Assembly (NCBI GenBank): GCA_027326105.1 | Contig: DAHWFB010000104.1 | Span: 1-38,034, forward strand | Origin: Acetobacteraceae bacterium | GTDB taxonomy: Bacteria > Pseudomonadota > Alphaproteobacteria > Acetobacterales > Acetobacteraceae | Reading direction: 5' to 3' | DNA: 38,034 nt | Shown here: positions 1 through 8,728 of the stretch, one piece after another | How the letters are laid out: each line of letters starts with the position of its first letter | Numbering within the stretch: position 1 is the first letter of the stretch | Notes under the pieces: model-generated | Database searches by the model: none | What the model was told of the DNA's origin: nothing | The model's input: the letters and a program-made list of their open reading frames with translations, nothing else | Translations under genes and position numbers: made by a program

Positions 1-296
1 TGGTCGCCGCCGAGAAAGAGCGCCACGCCTTCCGCGCTCGCCGCGTAGGCGGCCTCGGTGATCACTGCGATCCAGGCCGCGATCTCGGGCAGCCGGCGGA
101 TCGCCGGGTTGGGGTGGGAGATCGCCGGCGCCGGTCCGGGATGCAGATCGCCCCGATCGTGCAGCGCGAAGCCGAGGCCGCGCACCGCCTCGGCGAGGCC
201 CGCGGTACGCAGGGCGCTCGGCCCCATCTCGCAGCCCATGCGTCCAGCCCCGTCCTGCACCGGGATGCCAACCAACGTGCAGACCTTCCCCGTCAT
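1..296 (-). CDS. Arginase family protein, N-terminal part (runs off window start)
   Basis: The reverse strand from 296 encodes 98 residues in frame to the window edge, opening MTGKVCTLVGIPVQDGAGR and ending LFLGGD followed by the first two bases of a His codon. The GGDH motif is the first manganese-binding motif of arginase/agmatinase ureohydrolases, and the opening (short strand, then a GAGR-MGCEMGPSALR stretch) is typical of RocF-type arginases that convert arginine to ornithine and urea. The start at 296 has GGAG a few bases upstream; an in-frame ATG at 338 would add 14 residues without clear family similarity. The gene is divergent from an Lrp/AsnC regulator, a common arrangement for amino-acid catabolic genes. 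Arginase versus agmatinase cannot be settled from this fragment, but the GAGRMGCEMGP region favours arginase. Confidence 0.8.
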   Translation of the reverse strand, partial: MTGKVCTLVGIPVQDGAGRMGCEMGPSALRTAGLAEAVRGLGFALHDRGDLHPGPAPAISHPNPAIRRLPEIAAWIAVITEAAYAASAEGVALFLGGD

Positions 297-357
297 CCCC
301 GCCTCCGCTCCGACCCTGCCATTGGAGCCCAACCGCATGGCGAACGGAACAACAGGA

Positions 358-386
358 TTGGCAGAATCGATCGTCCAACCTACCAT
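358..386 (+). promoter_or_regulatory. Candidate sigma-70 promoter for the Lrp/AsnC gene
   Basis: TTGGCA at 358-363 and TACCAT at 381-386 are separated by 17 bases and lie about 33 bases ahead of the regulator start at 419. The 122-base gap between the arginase start and the regulator start would also carry the arginase promoter and any Lrp-type operator; I see no clear palindrome there. Based on consensus resemblance only. Confidence 0.3.
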
Positions 387-418
387 AATGGCACCCGACG
401 CCGCCATTTCGGAAAGCG

Positions 419-856
419 ATGGACGATCTGGACCAACGCCTCATCACCCTCCTGCGCCACAACGGGAGGTCGTCCATCGCCTCCCTCGCGGCGGGCCTCG
501 GCGTCTCGCGCGCCACCGTCCGGGCGCGGATGCAACGGCTGGAGGAAAGCGGCGCGATCCTCGGCTACACGGTCATCCTGCGCGCCGATGCGCTCGATCT
601 GCCGGTCCGCGGCATCACCTTGATCGAGATCGAGGGTCACGCGACCGAACGGGTGATCCGCGGGCTCGGCGGCTTCGCCGAAATCGCCGCCATCCACACC
701 ACCAACGGGCGCTGGGACCTGGTCGTGGAAGTGGGTGCCGCGACGCTCCCCGAGCTCGACGCGGTGCTGCGCCGCGTCCGCCTGATCCCTGGCATCACCG
801 CGAGCGAAACCAGCCTGCTGCTCGCCACCCCGCGCAGCAGCCGCGCCCGGCTGTGA
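419..856 (+). CDS. Lrp/AsnC family transcriptional regulator
   Basis: This 145-residue protein has the full Lrp/AsnC architecture. An N-terminal helix-turn-helix (residues about 1-50, MDDLDQRLITLLRHNGR followed by LAAGLGVSRATVRARMQRLEE) is joined to a C-terminal RAM/AsnC ligand-binding domain (about 65-140, with the ITLIEIEG strand and the GRWDLVVEV strand). The length equals the family norm. GGAAAG at 411-416 supports the start at 419. The gene is divergent from the arginase gene, so the simplest inference is a local regulator of arginine breakdown responding to an amino acid; the ligand is not readable from the sequence. The next gene begins 71 bases downstream on the same strand and may or may not be co-transcribed. 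Confidence 0.9.
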   Translation: MDDLDQRLITLLRHNGRSSIASLAAGLGVSRATVRARMQRLEESGAILGYTVILRADALDLPVRGITLIEIEGHATERVIRGLGGFAEIAAIHTTNGRWDLVVEVGAATLPELDAVLRRVRLIPGITASETSLLLATPRSSRARL

Positions 857-927
857 GCGTTTGTGGGTCCGCCGTCGCCGGTCTATGCTCGGTTTCCGCA
901 GCTTCGCCGATCGGAAAGGAAGAAGCG

Positions 928-1935
928 ATGAGCACGCCGGTCTCCTGGGGCATCCTGAGCACCGCCAAGATCGGGGTGCAAAAAGTCGTCCCCGCCCTGC
1001 AGAAGAGCCCGCGTCTCGCGGTCGCCGCCATCGCCTCGCGCGATGGTGCCCGCGCCGCGGCGGTGGCGCGGACCCTCGGCATCCCGCGCGCCTATGGCTC
1101 CTACGAGGAACTGCTCGCCGATCCCGGGATCGAGGCGATCTACAACCCGCTGCCCAACCATCTCCACGTGCCCTGGACGCTGCGCGCGCTCGCAGCCGGC
1201 AAGCACGTGCTGTGCGAAAAGCCGCTGGCACTCGATGCCGCCGAAGCCCGCACCCTCCTTGCCGCCCGCGAGAGGAGCGGTCGCCTGGTCGCTGAGGCCT
1301 TCATGGTCCGCTACCACCCGCAATGGCGGCGCACCCGCGAACTGCTCCGCGCCGGGGCGATCGGCGAGGCCCGGGCGATCACCACCGAATTCGCCTATTT
1401 CCTGCGTGACCCCGCCAACGTCCGCAACCAGGCCGGGATCGGCGGCGGCGGGCTGATGGATATCGGCTGCTACGCGGTCGCCACCGCCCGCTACCTTTTC
1501 GCCGCCGAACCGCTGCGCGCCGCGGCCGTGATCGACCGTGACCCTGACTTCGGAGTGGACCGGCTGACCAGCGGCCTGCTGGAGTTCCCCGAAGGACGGC
1601 GGCTCGCCTTCACCTGCGCCACCCAGCTCGCCGCCCGCCAGCGCGTCAGCGTGCTCGGCACCCAGGGGCGGATCGAGGTGATGGTGCCCTTCAACCCATC
1701 CCCCGACCGTTCGTCCCGCATCGTGATCGACGACGGGCGCGACCTCGAAGGCGGCGGCGCGCGGGAGGAGATGTTCCCCGCCTGCGACCAATACACCCTC
1801 CAGGGCGAAGGCTTCGCCGCCGCGATCCGCGGCGAGGCGCCGCTCGAACACGAGATCGAAGACGCGGTCGCCAACATGGCCGCGATCGACGCCCTCTTCC
1901 GCGCCGCCGCTTCGGGCCGCTGGGAGGCGGTCTGA
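928..1935 (+). CDS. Gfo/Idh/MocA family NAD(P)-dependent oxidoreductase
   Basis: The product has 335 residues. The N-terminal Rossmann domain starts with a short WGILSTAKIG dinucleotide-binding segment (residues about 6-15), and the family signature CEKPLALDA lies near residue 99, where the Lys is the usual catalytic residue. The C-terminal half has the GFO_IDH_MocA alpha/beta domain, including a GGGGLMDIGCYAV stretch where family members place the active-site region. GGAAAGGAAGAAG just before 928 is a strong ribosome-binding site; reading further upstream gives only low-complexity translation. Family members oxidise or reduce sugars, inositols and related polyols. The WGILSTAKI start resembles the glucose-fructose oxidoreductase/xylose dehydrogenase (trans-dihydrodiol dehydrogenase-like) branch, but the substrate cannot be named. 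It may form an independent unit. Confidence 0.88.
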   Translation: MSTPVSWGILSTAKIGVQKVVPALQKSPRLAVAAIASRDGARAAAVARTLGIPRAYGSYEELLADPGIEAIYNPLPNHLHVPWTLRALAAGKHVLCEKPLALDAAEARTLLAARERSGRLVAEAFMVRYHPQWRRTRELLRAGAIGEARAITTEFAYFLRDPANVRNQAGIGGGGLMDIGCYAVATARYLFAAEPLRAAAVIDRDPDFGVDRLTSGLLEFPEGRRLAFTCATQLAARQRVSVLGTQGRIEVMVPFNPSPDRSSRIVIDDGRDLEGGGAREEMFPACDQYTLQGEGFAAAIRGEAPLEHEIEDAVANMAAIDALFRAAASGRWEAV

Positions 1936-1943
1936 GGCCGTCT

Positions 1944-1975
1944 ATAACGACATAAGGATATGTTTATGTCGTTAT
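1944..1975. other. AT-rich 32-bp palindrome between convergent genes
   Basis: Two perfect 12-base arms (1944-1955 ATAACGACATAA and 1964-1975) flank an 8-base centre containing ATAT, so 28 of 32 positions are symmetric. It fills the 50-base gap between the oxidoreductase stop (1935) and the glutaredoxin stop (1986). As RNA it would make a 12-bp stem acting as a bidirectional terminator, but neither side has a T-run. As DNA it resembles a dimeric repressor operator. Its AT content contrasts sharply with the surrounding sequence. Confidence 0.6.
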
Positions 1976-1985
1976 GGATGGCCGG

Positions 1986-2324
1986 TCAGGCCGCGGACTT
2001 GGCCGGGATACCCGCCTTTTCGAACAGGCCCGCGAGTTCGCCGGACTGGAACATCTCGGTCACGATGTCGCAGCCGCCGACGAACTCGCCCTTGACGTAG
2101 AGCTGGGGGATGGTCGGCCAGTTGCTGAATTCCTTGATGCCGTCGCGCAGCTCGGGGTCTTCGAGCACGTTCGCGGTCTTGAAGGGCACGTTCATGTGGG
2201 AGAGAATCTGCACCACCCGGGCGGAGAAGCCACATTGGGGGAACATCGCGTTCCCCTTCATGTAGAGCATCACCGGGTTCTCGGTGATGTCGGACTGGAT
2301 ACGCTCGAAAACCGGGTTGCTCAT
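1986..2324 (-). CDS. grxD: Monothiol glutaredoxin, Grx4 type
   Basis: This is a 112-residue protein of the single-domain monothiol glutaredoxin family. It has the invariant CGFS active site (in [10 protein letters not shown], about residue 31), the WPTIPQLYV cis-proline segment and the GGCDI glutathione-binding motif. Such proteins bind a glutathione-coordinated [2Fe-2S] cluster as a homodimer or with a BolA partner, and act in cytosolic iron-sulfur cluster delivery and iron sensing. AAGGAG lies just before the ATG at 2324, which fixes the start; a longer frame reading up to 2483 is antisense read-through. The BolA-like gene ends 22 bases upstream, matching the physical partnership of the two families. 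Confidence 0.96.
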   Translation of the reverse strand: MSNPVFERIQSDITENPVMLYMKGNAMFPQCGFSARVVQILSHMNVPFKTANVLEDPELRDGIKEFSNWPTIPQLYVKGEFVGGCDIVTEMFQSGELAGLFEKAGIPAKSAA

Positions 2325-2346
2325 CACGTACTCCTTGGGGAAGGGA

Positions 2347-2580
2347 TCAGTCGGGGGCGGAGGTCTGGAGCGCGAGCGCGTGCAACTCGCCCCCCATTCG
2401 CCCGCGCAGTGCGGCATAGACGATCTGGTGCTGGCGCACGCGGGAGAGGCCGCGGAACTGGGCGCTGACGACGGTCGCGGCATAGTGGTCGCCGTCGCCG
2501 GCGAGATCCTCGACCGTCACCAGCGCGTCCGGCAGGGCTTCCCGGATCAGCGCCTCGATCTCACCCGCCGCCATCGCCAT
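2347..2580 (-). CDS. BolA/IbaG family protein
   Basis: This 77-residue protein covers a complete BolA domain: an N-terminal helix ([13 protein letters not shown]), the [12 protein letters not shown] strand, the helix region with [17 protein letters not shown], and the terminal [12 protein letters not shown] strand. The conserved His in the RVRQHQ segment is the residue used for [2Fe-2S] ligation in BolA-glutaredoxin heterodimers. The short form lacking an N-terminal extension resembles BolA2/IbaG. It lies immediately upstream of the CGFS glutaredoxin on the same strand, so the two are probably co-expressed and form a complex. Two in-frame ATGs (2580 and 2574) are possible starts; neither has an obvious Shine-Dalgarno sequence, so the start is uncertain by two residues. 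purL ends 20 bases upstream. Confidence 0.92.
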   Translation of the reverse strand: MAMAAGEIEALIREALPDALVTVEDLAGDGDHYAATVVSAQFRGLSRVRQHQIVYAALRGRMGGELHALALQTSAPD

Positions 2581-2600
2581 GGAGGTTCGCCCCGCCCCAT

Positions 2601-4784
<2,184 letters not shown>

Positions 4785-4787
4785 GGC

Positions 4788-5471
4788 TCAGGCCGCCGTC
4801 AGCGCGGCGAACAGCGGCTTGCCGTCCTCGCCGCCGATCAGCGGATCGACCAGATCCTCGGGGTGCGGCATCAGGCCGAGCGTGCGCAGATTTTCCGAGA
4901 AGATGCCGGCGATGGCGCGGGCCGAACCGTTGCGGTTGGCCGCGGGCGCGAGATCGCCCGCGGGCGTGCAATAGCGGAAGGCGACGCGATTCTCACCCTC
5001 CAGACGGTCGAGAGTTGCGTCGTCAGCGAAATAATTTCCATCTCCGTGCGCCATCGGTGCGCAAAAGACGTCGCCCTCGCGCCACAGACGGGTGAATGCG
5101 GTATCCGGCCGCTCGACGCGGAGGTGGCAGTCCATGGCGAGGAAACGCAGGCCCGCGTTGCGCAGGAGCGCGCCGGGCAGCAGCCCGGCCTCGGTGAGGA
5201 TCTGGAAGCCGTTGCAGACGCCGAGGATGTAGCCGCCGCGGGCGGCGTGGGCGCGGACGGCGGCCATCACCGGCGAGCGGGCGGCCATGGCGCCGCAGCG
5301 CAGATAGTCGCCGAACGAGAAGCCGCCGGGAATGACCAGGAGATCGAGACCCGCGAGGTCCGTCTCCTGATGCCAGACCAGGCGCGGGCGATGGCCGGCC
5401 GCCTGGGTCAGCGCGATGATGATATCGCGTTCCCGGTTGATGCCGGGGAACAGAATGACGCCCGCCTTCAT
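4788..5471 (-). CDS. purQ: Phosphoribosylformylglycinamidine synthase glutaminase subunit PurQ
   Basis: This 227-residue class I glutamine amidotransferase supplies ammonia to PurL. The catalytic Cys lies in LGVCNGFQI (about residue 88). The His/Glu pair of the triad lies in [10 protein letters not shown] near residue 210, and the N-terminus carries the FPGINRERD segment of PurQ. The ATG at 5471 is chosen over an in-frame upstream start at 5492 because GCGGAG precedes it and family members start at MKAGVI-like sequences. The third subunit gene, purS, usually lies directly upstream of purQ in alphaproteobacteria, but the 155 bases up to tRNA-Trp contain no purS frame, so it must be elsewhere. 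Confidence 0.97.
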   Translation of the reverse strand: MKAGVILFPGINRERDIIIALTQAAGHRPRLVWHQETDLAGLDLLVIPGGFSFGDYLRCGAMAARSPVMAAVRAHAARGGYILGVCNGFQILTEAGLLPGALLRNAGLRFLAMDCHLRVERPDTAFTRLWREGDVFCAPMAHGDGNYFADDATLDRLEGENRVAFRYCTPAGDLAPAANRNGSARAIAGIFSENLRTLGLMPHPEDLVDPLIGGEDGKPLFAALTAA

Positions 5472-5573
5472 GTCCGCTCCGCCGGCCCGCACGCCGGGTT
5501 GTCCTGCTGCGGCATTCTCTTAAGGAAGTTGACGCCGGCGCGCAAAGCCCGCGGCCGGCGCTCGTCACCGGGC

Positions 5574-5602
5574 TTGACACCGGGCCCGGCGCATTGTGTC
5601 TA
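5574..5602 (+). promoter_or_regulatory. Promoter of tRNA-Trp (secE-nusG)
   Basis: A perfect TTGACA at 5574-5579 is followed after 17 bases by TGTCTA at 5597-5602, 24 bases ahead of the tRNA-Trp 5' end. The spacing is ideal for sigma-70, and the site may drive the tRNA-Trp-secE-nusG transcript. Confidence 0.6.
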
Positions 5603-5626
5603 GGCCCCCTCGCGCACGCGGGACGC

Positions 5627-5703
5627 AGGGGTGTAGCTCAATTGGCTAGAGCGCCGGTCTCCAAAACCGGAGGCTGGGGGTTCGAGACCCTCCACCCCTG
5701 CCA
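5627..5703 (+). tRNA. tRNA-Trp (anticodon CCA)
   Basis: The acceptor stem AGGGGTG (5627-5633) pairs with CACCCCT (5693-5699). The D-arm GCTC/GAGC is present. The anticodon stem CCGGT/ACCGG encloses loop CTCCAAA with anticodon CCA, and the T-arm contains GGTTCGAGACC. The discriminator base is G5700 and CCA is encoded at 5701-5703. It lies 54 bases ahead of secE, the widely conserved tRNA-Trp-secE-nusG arrangement. Confidence 0.97.
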
Positions 5704-5757
5704 GAGCGGAAGGTGGCAGCCGGGCGGCGGGATGTCCAACGAAGGAGATGGCGTGAC

Positions 5758-5949
5758 GTGACGGTCAATCCGGCGAAGTTCCTGCGCGAAGTGCGGAGCG
5801 AGGTGAGCAAGGTCACCTGGCCCACGCGCAAGGAGACCCTGGTCACGACCGGGCTGGTTCTGGCGCTGATCTTTCTGTTCGCAGTCTTTTTCCTGGTGGT
5901 GGACCAGGTCATCGGGCTTGGCGTGCGGCTGTTGTTCGGCGCGGGCTGA
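5758..5949 (+). CDS. secE: Preprotein translocase subunit SecE
   Basis: This 63-residue single-domain SecE is the essential small subunit of the SecYEG channel in the inner membrane. The amphipathic segment with the signature FLREVRSEVSKVTWPTRKE (residues about 7-25) is followed by one transmembrane helix (about 28-52), the minimal form found in most bacteria. The start is taken as GTG 5758 because AAGGAG at 5742-5747 lies at suitable spacing. An in-frame GTG at 5713 would add an Arg-rich stretch not found in SecE, and the ATG at 5748 runs straight into a stop. nusG follows, its GTG frame abutting the secE stop. Confidence 0.95.
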   Translation: MTVNPAKFLREVRSEVSKVTWPTRKETLVTTGLVLALIFLFAVFFLVVDQVIGLGVRLLFGAG

Positions 5950-5964
5950 GTGGGAGTTTCCGGT

Positions 5965-6495
5965 ATGGCGATGCGTTGGTATGTGGTCCATGTCTATTCG
6001 GGGTTCGAGAAGAAGATCGCCGAACAGATCCGCGAGCAGGCGGCCCAGAAGGGGCTGGCGGGCGCGATCGACGAGATCCTGGTGCCCGCCGAGGAAGTGG
6101 TGGAGATGCGGCGTGGCCAGAAGGTGAATGCCGAGCGCAAATTCTTCCCCGGCTATGTGCTGGTGCGCATGGAACTGTCCGACGAGGTCTGGCACCTGGT
6201 CAAGGACACCCCCAAGGTGACCGGCTTCCTCGGCAGCCGCACCCGCCCGAGCCCGATCCCGGACGCCGAGGCCGAACGCATCAAGACCCAGACCCGCGAA
6301 GGGGTGGAGCATCCGCGCCCCTCGGTGCTGTTCGAGGTCGGCGAACAGGTGCGGGTGGCGGACGGGCCCTTCACCAGCTTCAACGGGGTGGTGGAGGAAG
6401 TGGACGAGGACAAGGGCCGCCTCAAGGTCAGCGTATCCATCTTCGGCCGCGCGACGCCGGTGGATCTCGAGTATGGGCAGGTGGAGAAGCTGTAG
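5965..6495 (+). CDS. nusG: Transcription termination/antitermination factor NusG
   Basis: This 176-residue NusG has an N-terminal NGN domain opening with [19 protein letters not shown], the [10 protein letters not shown] strand that contacts the RNA polymerase clamp helices, and a C-terminal KOW domain (about 125-176, [21 protein letters not shown]) that binds Rho or ribosomal protein S10. The ATG at 5965 is preferred over GTG 5950 because GGGAG at 5952-5956 is correctly spaced and family members begin at MAMRWYVVH-like sequence. It follows secE closely. Unusually, the ribosomal genes rplK-rplA-rplJ-rplL that normally follow nusG are absent; the next gene is rnhA on the other strand. Confidence 0.97.
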   Translation: MAMRWYVVHVYSGFEKKIAEQIREQAAQKGLAGAIDEILVPAEEVVEMRRGQKVNAERKFFPGYVLVRMELSDEVWHLVKDTPKVTGFLGSRTRPSPIPDAEAERIKTQTREGVEHPRPSVLFEVGEQVRVADGPFTSFNGVVEEVDEDKGRLKVSVSIFGRATPVDLEYGQVEKL

Positions 6496-6543
6496 CAGCG
6501 GTTGGCCTCCAGCCCTGGCCGGCCCGTCGCCGTAAAGCCCGAA

Positions 6544-6561
6544 GCCACGGTCGACCGTGGC
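6544..6561. terminator. 18-bp perfect palindrome, possible bidirectional terminator
   Basis: GCCACGGTC and its exact complement are adjacent at 6544-6561 in the 85-base gap between the convergent genes nusG and rnhA. The RNA would form a GC-rich hairpin with a tight loop. No T-run follows on either strand, so a factor-independent terminator is not proven; the location suggests a transcript-ending role. Confidence 0.35.
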
Positions 6562-6580
6562 AGCTCCCTGTGCCGCAGCC

Positions 6581-7039
6581 CTACACCCCGCCGCCGGATA
6601 GCGCCTCCCGCGCCCGGGTCGCCAGCCGGTCGGCGCGGTTGTTCATGGCGTCTGCGGCGTGGCCGCGGACCCAGCGCCAGTCGATCTCGTGTGGCGCGGC
6701 CGCCGCGAGCACGCGCTGCCAGAGGTCATAGTTGGCGACCGGATCCCCCGCCGCGTTGCGCCAGTTGCGCCGCACCCACCCCTCCCGCCAGCGGGTGATG
6801 CCGAGGCGGAGATATTCGCTGTCGGTGTGCAGCACCACCCGGCACGGCCGCTTCAGCGCCGCGAGCGCCTCGGCCGCGGCGGTGAGTTCCATGCGGTTGT
6901 TGGTGGTCATCGCCTCCGCCCCGGAGAGTTCCCGCTCCCGCCCGCCGCTGGCCAGGATCGCGGCCCAGCCGCCCGGACCCGGGTTGGGGCGGCAGCCGCC
7001 GTCGGTCCAGATCTCCACCAGCGCCGGGTCAGAGCCCAT
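6581..7039 (-). CDS. rnhA: Ribonuclease HI
   Basis: This 152-residue RNase HI cleaves the RNA strand of RNA-DNA hybrids (R-loops, Okazaki primers). All catalytic acids are visible: Asp13 in WTDGG, Glu51 in NRMELTA, Asp73 in HTDSEY and Asp137 in NRADRLA, plus the flexible-loop His127 in VRGHA. The basic protrusion ([14 protein letters not shown], about 82-95) is present, as in the E. coli type. The length is normal. The ATG at 7039 lies inside the end of thrB (11-base overlap), so translation is coupled to thrB, and the thrB-rnhA order is common in alphaproteobacteria. Confidence 0.97.
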   Translation of the reverse strand: MGSDPALVEIWTDGGCRPNPGPGGWAAILASGGRERELSGAEAMTTNNRMELTAAAEALAALKRPCRVVLHTDSEYLRLGITRWREGWVRRNWRNAAGDPVANYDLWQRVLAAAAPHEIDWRWVRGHAADAMNNRADRLATRAREALSGGGV

Positions 7040-7988
7040 AGAGCGCGCCGTCCTCGAGGCCGAGATGAAAGCGCAGCCGGCGCAGATAGTCGCGCGGGTC
7101 CTTGGGCGTCACCAGCGCGCCTTCCTGCGTGTTCAGCCAGTCGTGCAGGCGGGTGAGCAGGAAGCGCAGCGCGGCTCCCTGGCATAGCACCGGCAGCGCC
7201 GCCACCTCCGCCTTCGACAGCGGACGGGCGGCGGCGTAGGCGCCGAGCAGGGCGCGGCCCTTGGTGACGTTGAAGGAGAAATCCGCCTCGAAACACCAGG
7301 CGTTGAGGCAGACCGCGAGATCGTACGCATAGAGATCGGTCGCCGCGAAATAGAAATCGATCAGGCCCGAGATGCGTTCCTCGAGGAAGAACACGTTGTC
7401 GGGAAAGAGATCGGCGTGGATGTGCCCGCGCGGCAGGTCTTGCGGCCAACCCGCGAGGATCGAGTCGTGCGCCGCCCGCAGCTCCGCGCCGAGGCCGGGG
7501 GATACGCCGTCCGCCCGTGGCAGCGAGCGGGCGAGCAGCGGCCCCCACGCGGGCGGGCCGAGCGCGTTGGGGCGCACCGGCGCATAGTCCTCGCCGGCCC
7601 GGTGCAGGGCGGCGAGGGCGGCGCCGAGCGGGCCGCAGTGGCGAATCTGCGGCCGGCGCGGCCAGATCCCGGGCAGGAAGGTGGTGATCGCGGCATGGCG
7701 CCCGGCGAGCCGGCGCAGCGCTGCACCATCCTTGCCCCGCACCGGCAAAGGGCAGGGAACCCCTCGCCCCGCCAGATGCTCCATCAGCCCGAGGAACCAG
7801 GGCAGGTCGGCGGGATCGACGCGCTTTTCATAGAGGGTGAGGATGAAGTCCCCGGCTTCGGTGCGCAGCGAGAAATTGCTGTTCTCCACCCCTTCCGCGA
7901 TGCCGCGGAAGGCGACCAGCCGGCCGAGCGGATAGGACTGGAGGAACTCCGCCAGCGCCTCGTCGGTGACCTCGGTATAGACCGCCAT
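7029..7988 (-). CDS. thrB: Homoserine kinase, ThrB type II (APH fold)
   Basis: This 319-residue homoserine kinase is of the aminoglycoside-phosphotransferase-like type used by alphaproteobacteria and pseudomonads for threonine synthesis. Signatures are the N-terminal [20 protein letters not shown], the GVENSNFSL nucleotide-loop segment, the catalytic [14 protein letters not shown] loop (Brenner-type HxD...N) and [11 protein letters not shown] carrying the magnesium-binding Asp. The start at 7988 gives a family-length protein; further upstream the frame reads antisense sequence. No strong ribosome-binding site is seen. Often ispH precedes thrB in this group, but here the upstream neighbour is a divergent lipoprotein gene 193 bases away. 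Confidence 0.94.
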   Translation of the reverse strand: MAVYTEVTDEALAEFLQSYPLGRLVAFRGIAEGVENSNFSLRTEAGDFILTLYEKRVDPADLPWFLGLMEHLAGRGVPCPLPVRGKDGAALRRLAGRHAAITTFLPGIWPRRPQIRHCGPLGAALAALHRAGEDYAPVRPNALGPPAWGPLLARSLPRADGVSPGLGAELRAAHDSILAGWPQDLPRGHIHADLFPDNVFFLEERISGLIDFYFAATDLYAYDLAVCLNAWCFEADFSFNVTKGRALLGAYAAARPLSKAEVAALPVLCQGAALRFLLTRLHDWLNTQEGALVTPKDPRDYLRRLRFHLGLEDGALYGL

Positions 7989-8181
7989 CAGCGGCTGGCC
8001 GGCGAGCGAAGGCGGGCGAAGGTGCGGCGGGGGTTCAGCGGCGGGCTCCTCGGCGACGTGCGGCGCGGTTTTCGCAATCCCGCCGCCTCCCGTCCAGCCC
8101 CGGCGGCGCCGCGCGGCGGGGTGCGGCTTTTCATCCCAGCCGCTCTCGCGCACACTCAAGCACCGTTGCCAGGAGTGACCG

Positions 8182-8718
8182 ATGCCGCGCCTTCGCCTGC
8201 CGCTTCTCGCCGCCGCCGCGGCCCTCGCCCTGCTCTCCGGCTGCGCCAGAGCCACCAGCGGCCCGACCACGCTGGTCTGCCCGGGTGCCGCGGTGCTCGC
8301 GACCGCGGCCCATCTGGCGCGGTTCCGCGCCGGCGCGGCGGAGGATGTGCGCGACCTCGCGCTCACCGCCCGCCTCCATCCGCCCACCGGGTCCTGCACT
8401 CCGGCCGGGCACGGGCTGATGCGGGTGAAGGCCAGCATCAGCCTGACCGCGGCCCTCGGTCCGGGTGCCACCAGCCGCGCGGCCACCATCGCCTATTTCG
8501 TCGCGGTGACGCGGGGAAACACGATCCTGAGCAAGTCGGTGGTCGCGCTGCCGCTGACCTTTCCGCCCGGGGTCGACCGGCTCGCCGTCACCGGGCGGCC
8601 GCTGGTGTTCGAGGTGCCGCTGCCCGCGAGCGGTTCGGCCGCCGCCTACCAGGTGCTGGCGGGATTCCAGTTGACCCCGGCCGAGCTCGCCTACAACCGC
8701 GCCCATCCGGCGCCCTAG
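8182..8718 (+). CDS. Putative lipoprotein of unknown function
   Basis: This 178-residue protein starts with a lipoprotein signal peptide: a basic N-terminus (MPRLRLP), a hydrophobic Ala/Leu core, and the lipobox LSGC with the lipid-modified Cys at residue 21. After Cys the next residues are ARATSGP, with no Asp at +2, so outer-membrane sorting is expected. The mature domain is about 158 residues with beta-rich character (RVKASISLTAALGPG, AYFVAVTRGN), resembling uncharacterised Acetobacteraceae/Rhodospirillales lipoproteins. CAGGAG about 10 bases before the ATG supports the start. It precedes two membrane/glycan glycosyltransferase genes with a 10-base gap, so it may share their transcript and serve an envelope role. 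I assign no function. Confidence 0.8.
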   Translation: MPRLRLPLLAAAAALALLSGCARATSGPTTLVCPGAAVLATAAHLARFRAGAAEDVRDLALTARLHPPTGSCTPAGHGLMRVKASISLTAALGPGATSRAATIAYFVAVTRGNTILSKSVVALPLTFPPGVDRLAVTGRPLVFEVPLPASGSAAAYQVLAGFQLTPAELAYNRAHPAP

Positions 8719-8728
8719 GGCCGGCCCG

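Noticed and set aside
5472-5626. purS upstream of purQ
   Set aside because: No open frame of about 80 codons with PurS-like sequence exists in these 155 bases; only the tRNA-Trp promoter and a weak purQ promoter are plausible.
7989-8181. Possible ispH or other gene upstream of thrB
   Set aside because: The 193 bases hold no frame with IspH features; the long minus-strand frame reading into thrB from 8489 is antisense to the lipoprotein gene.
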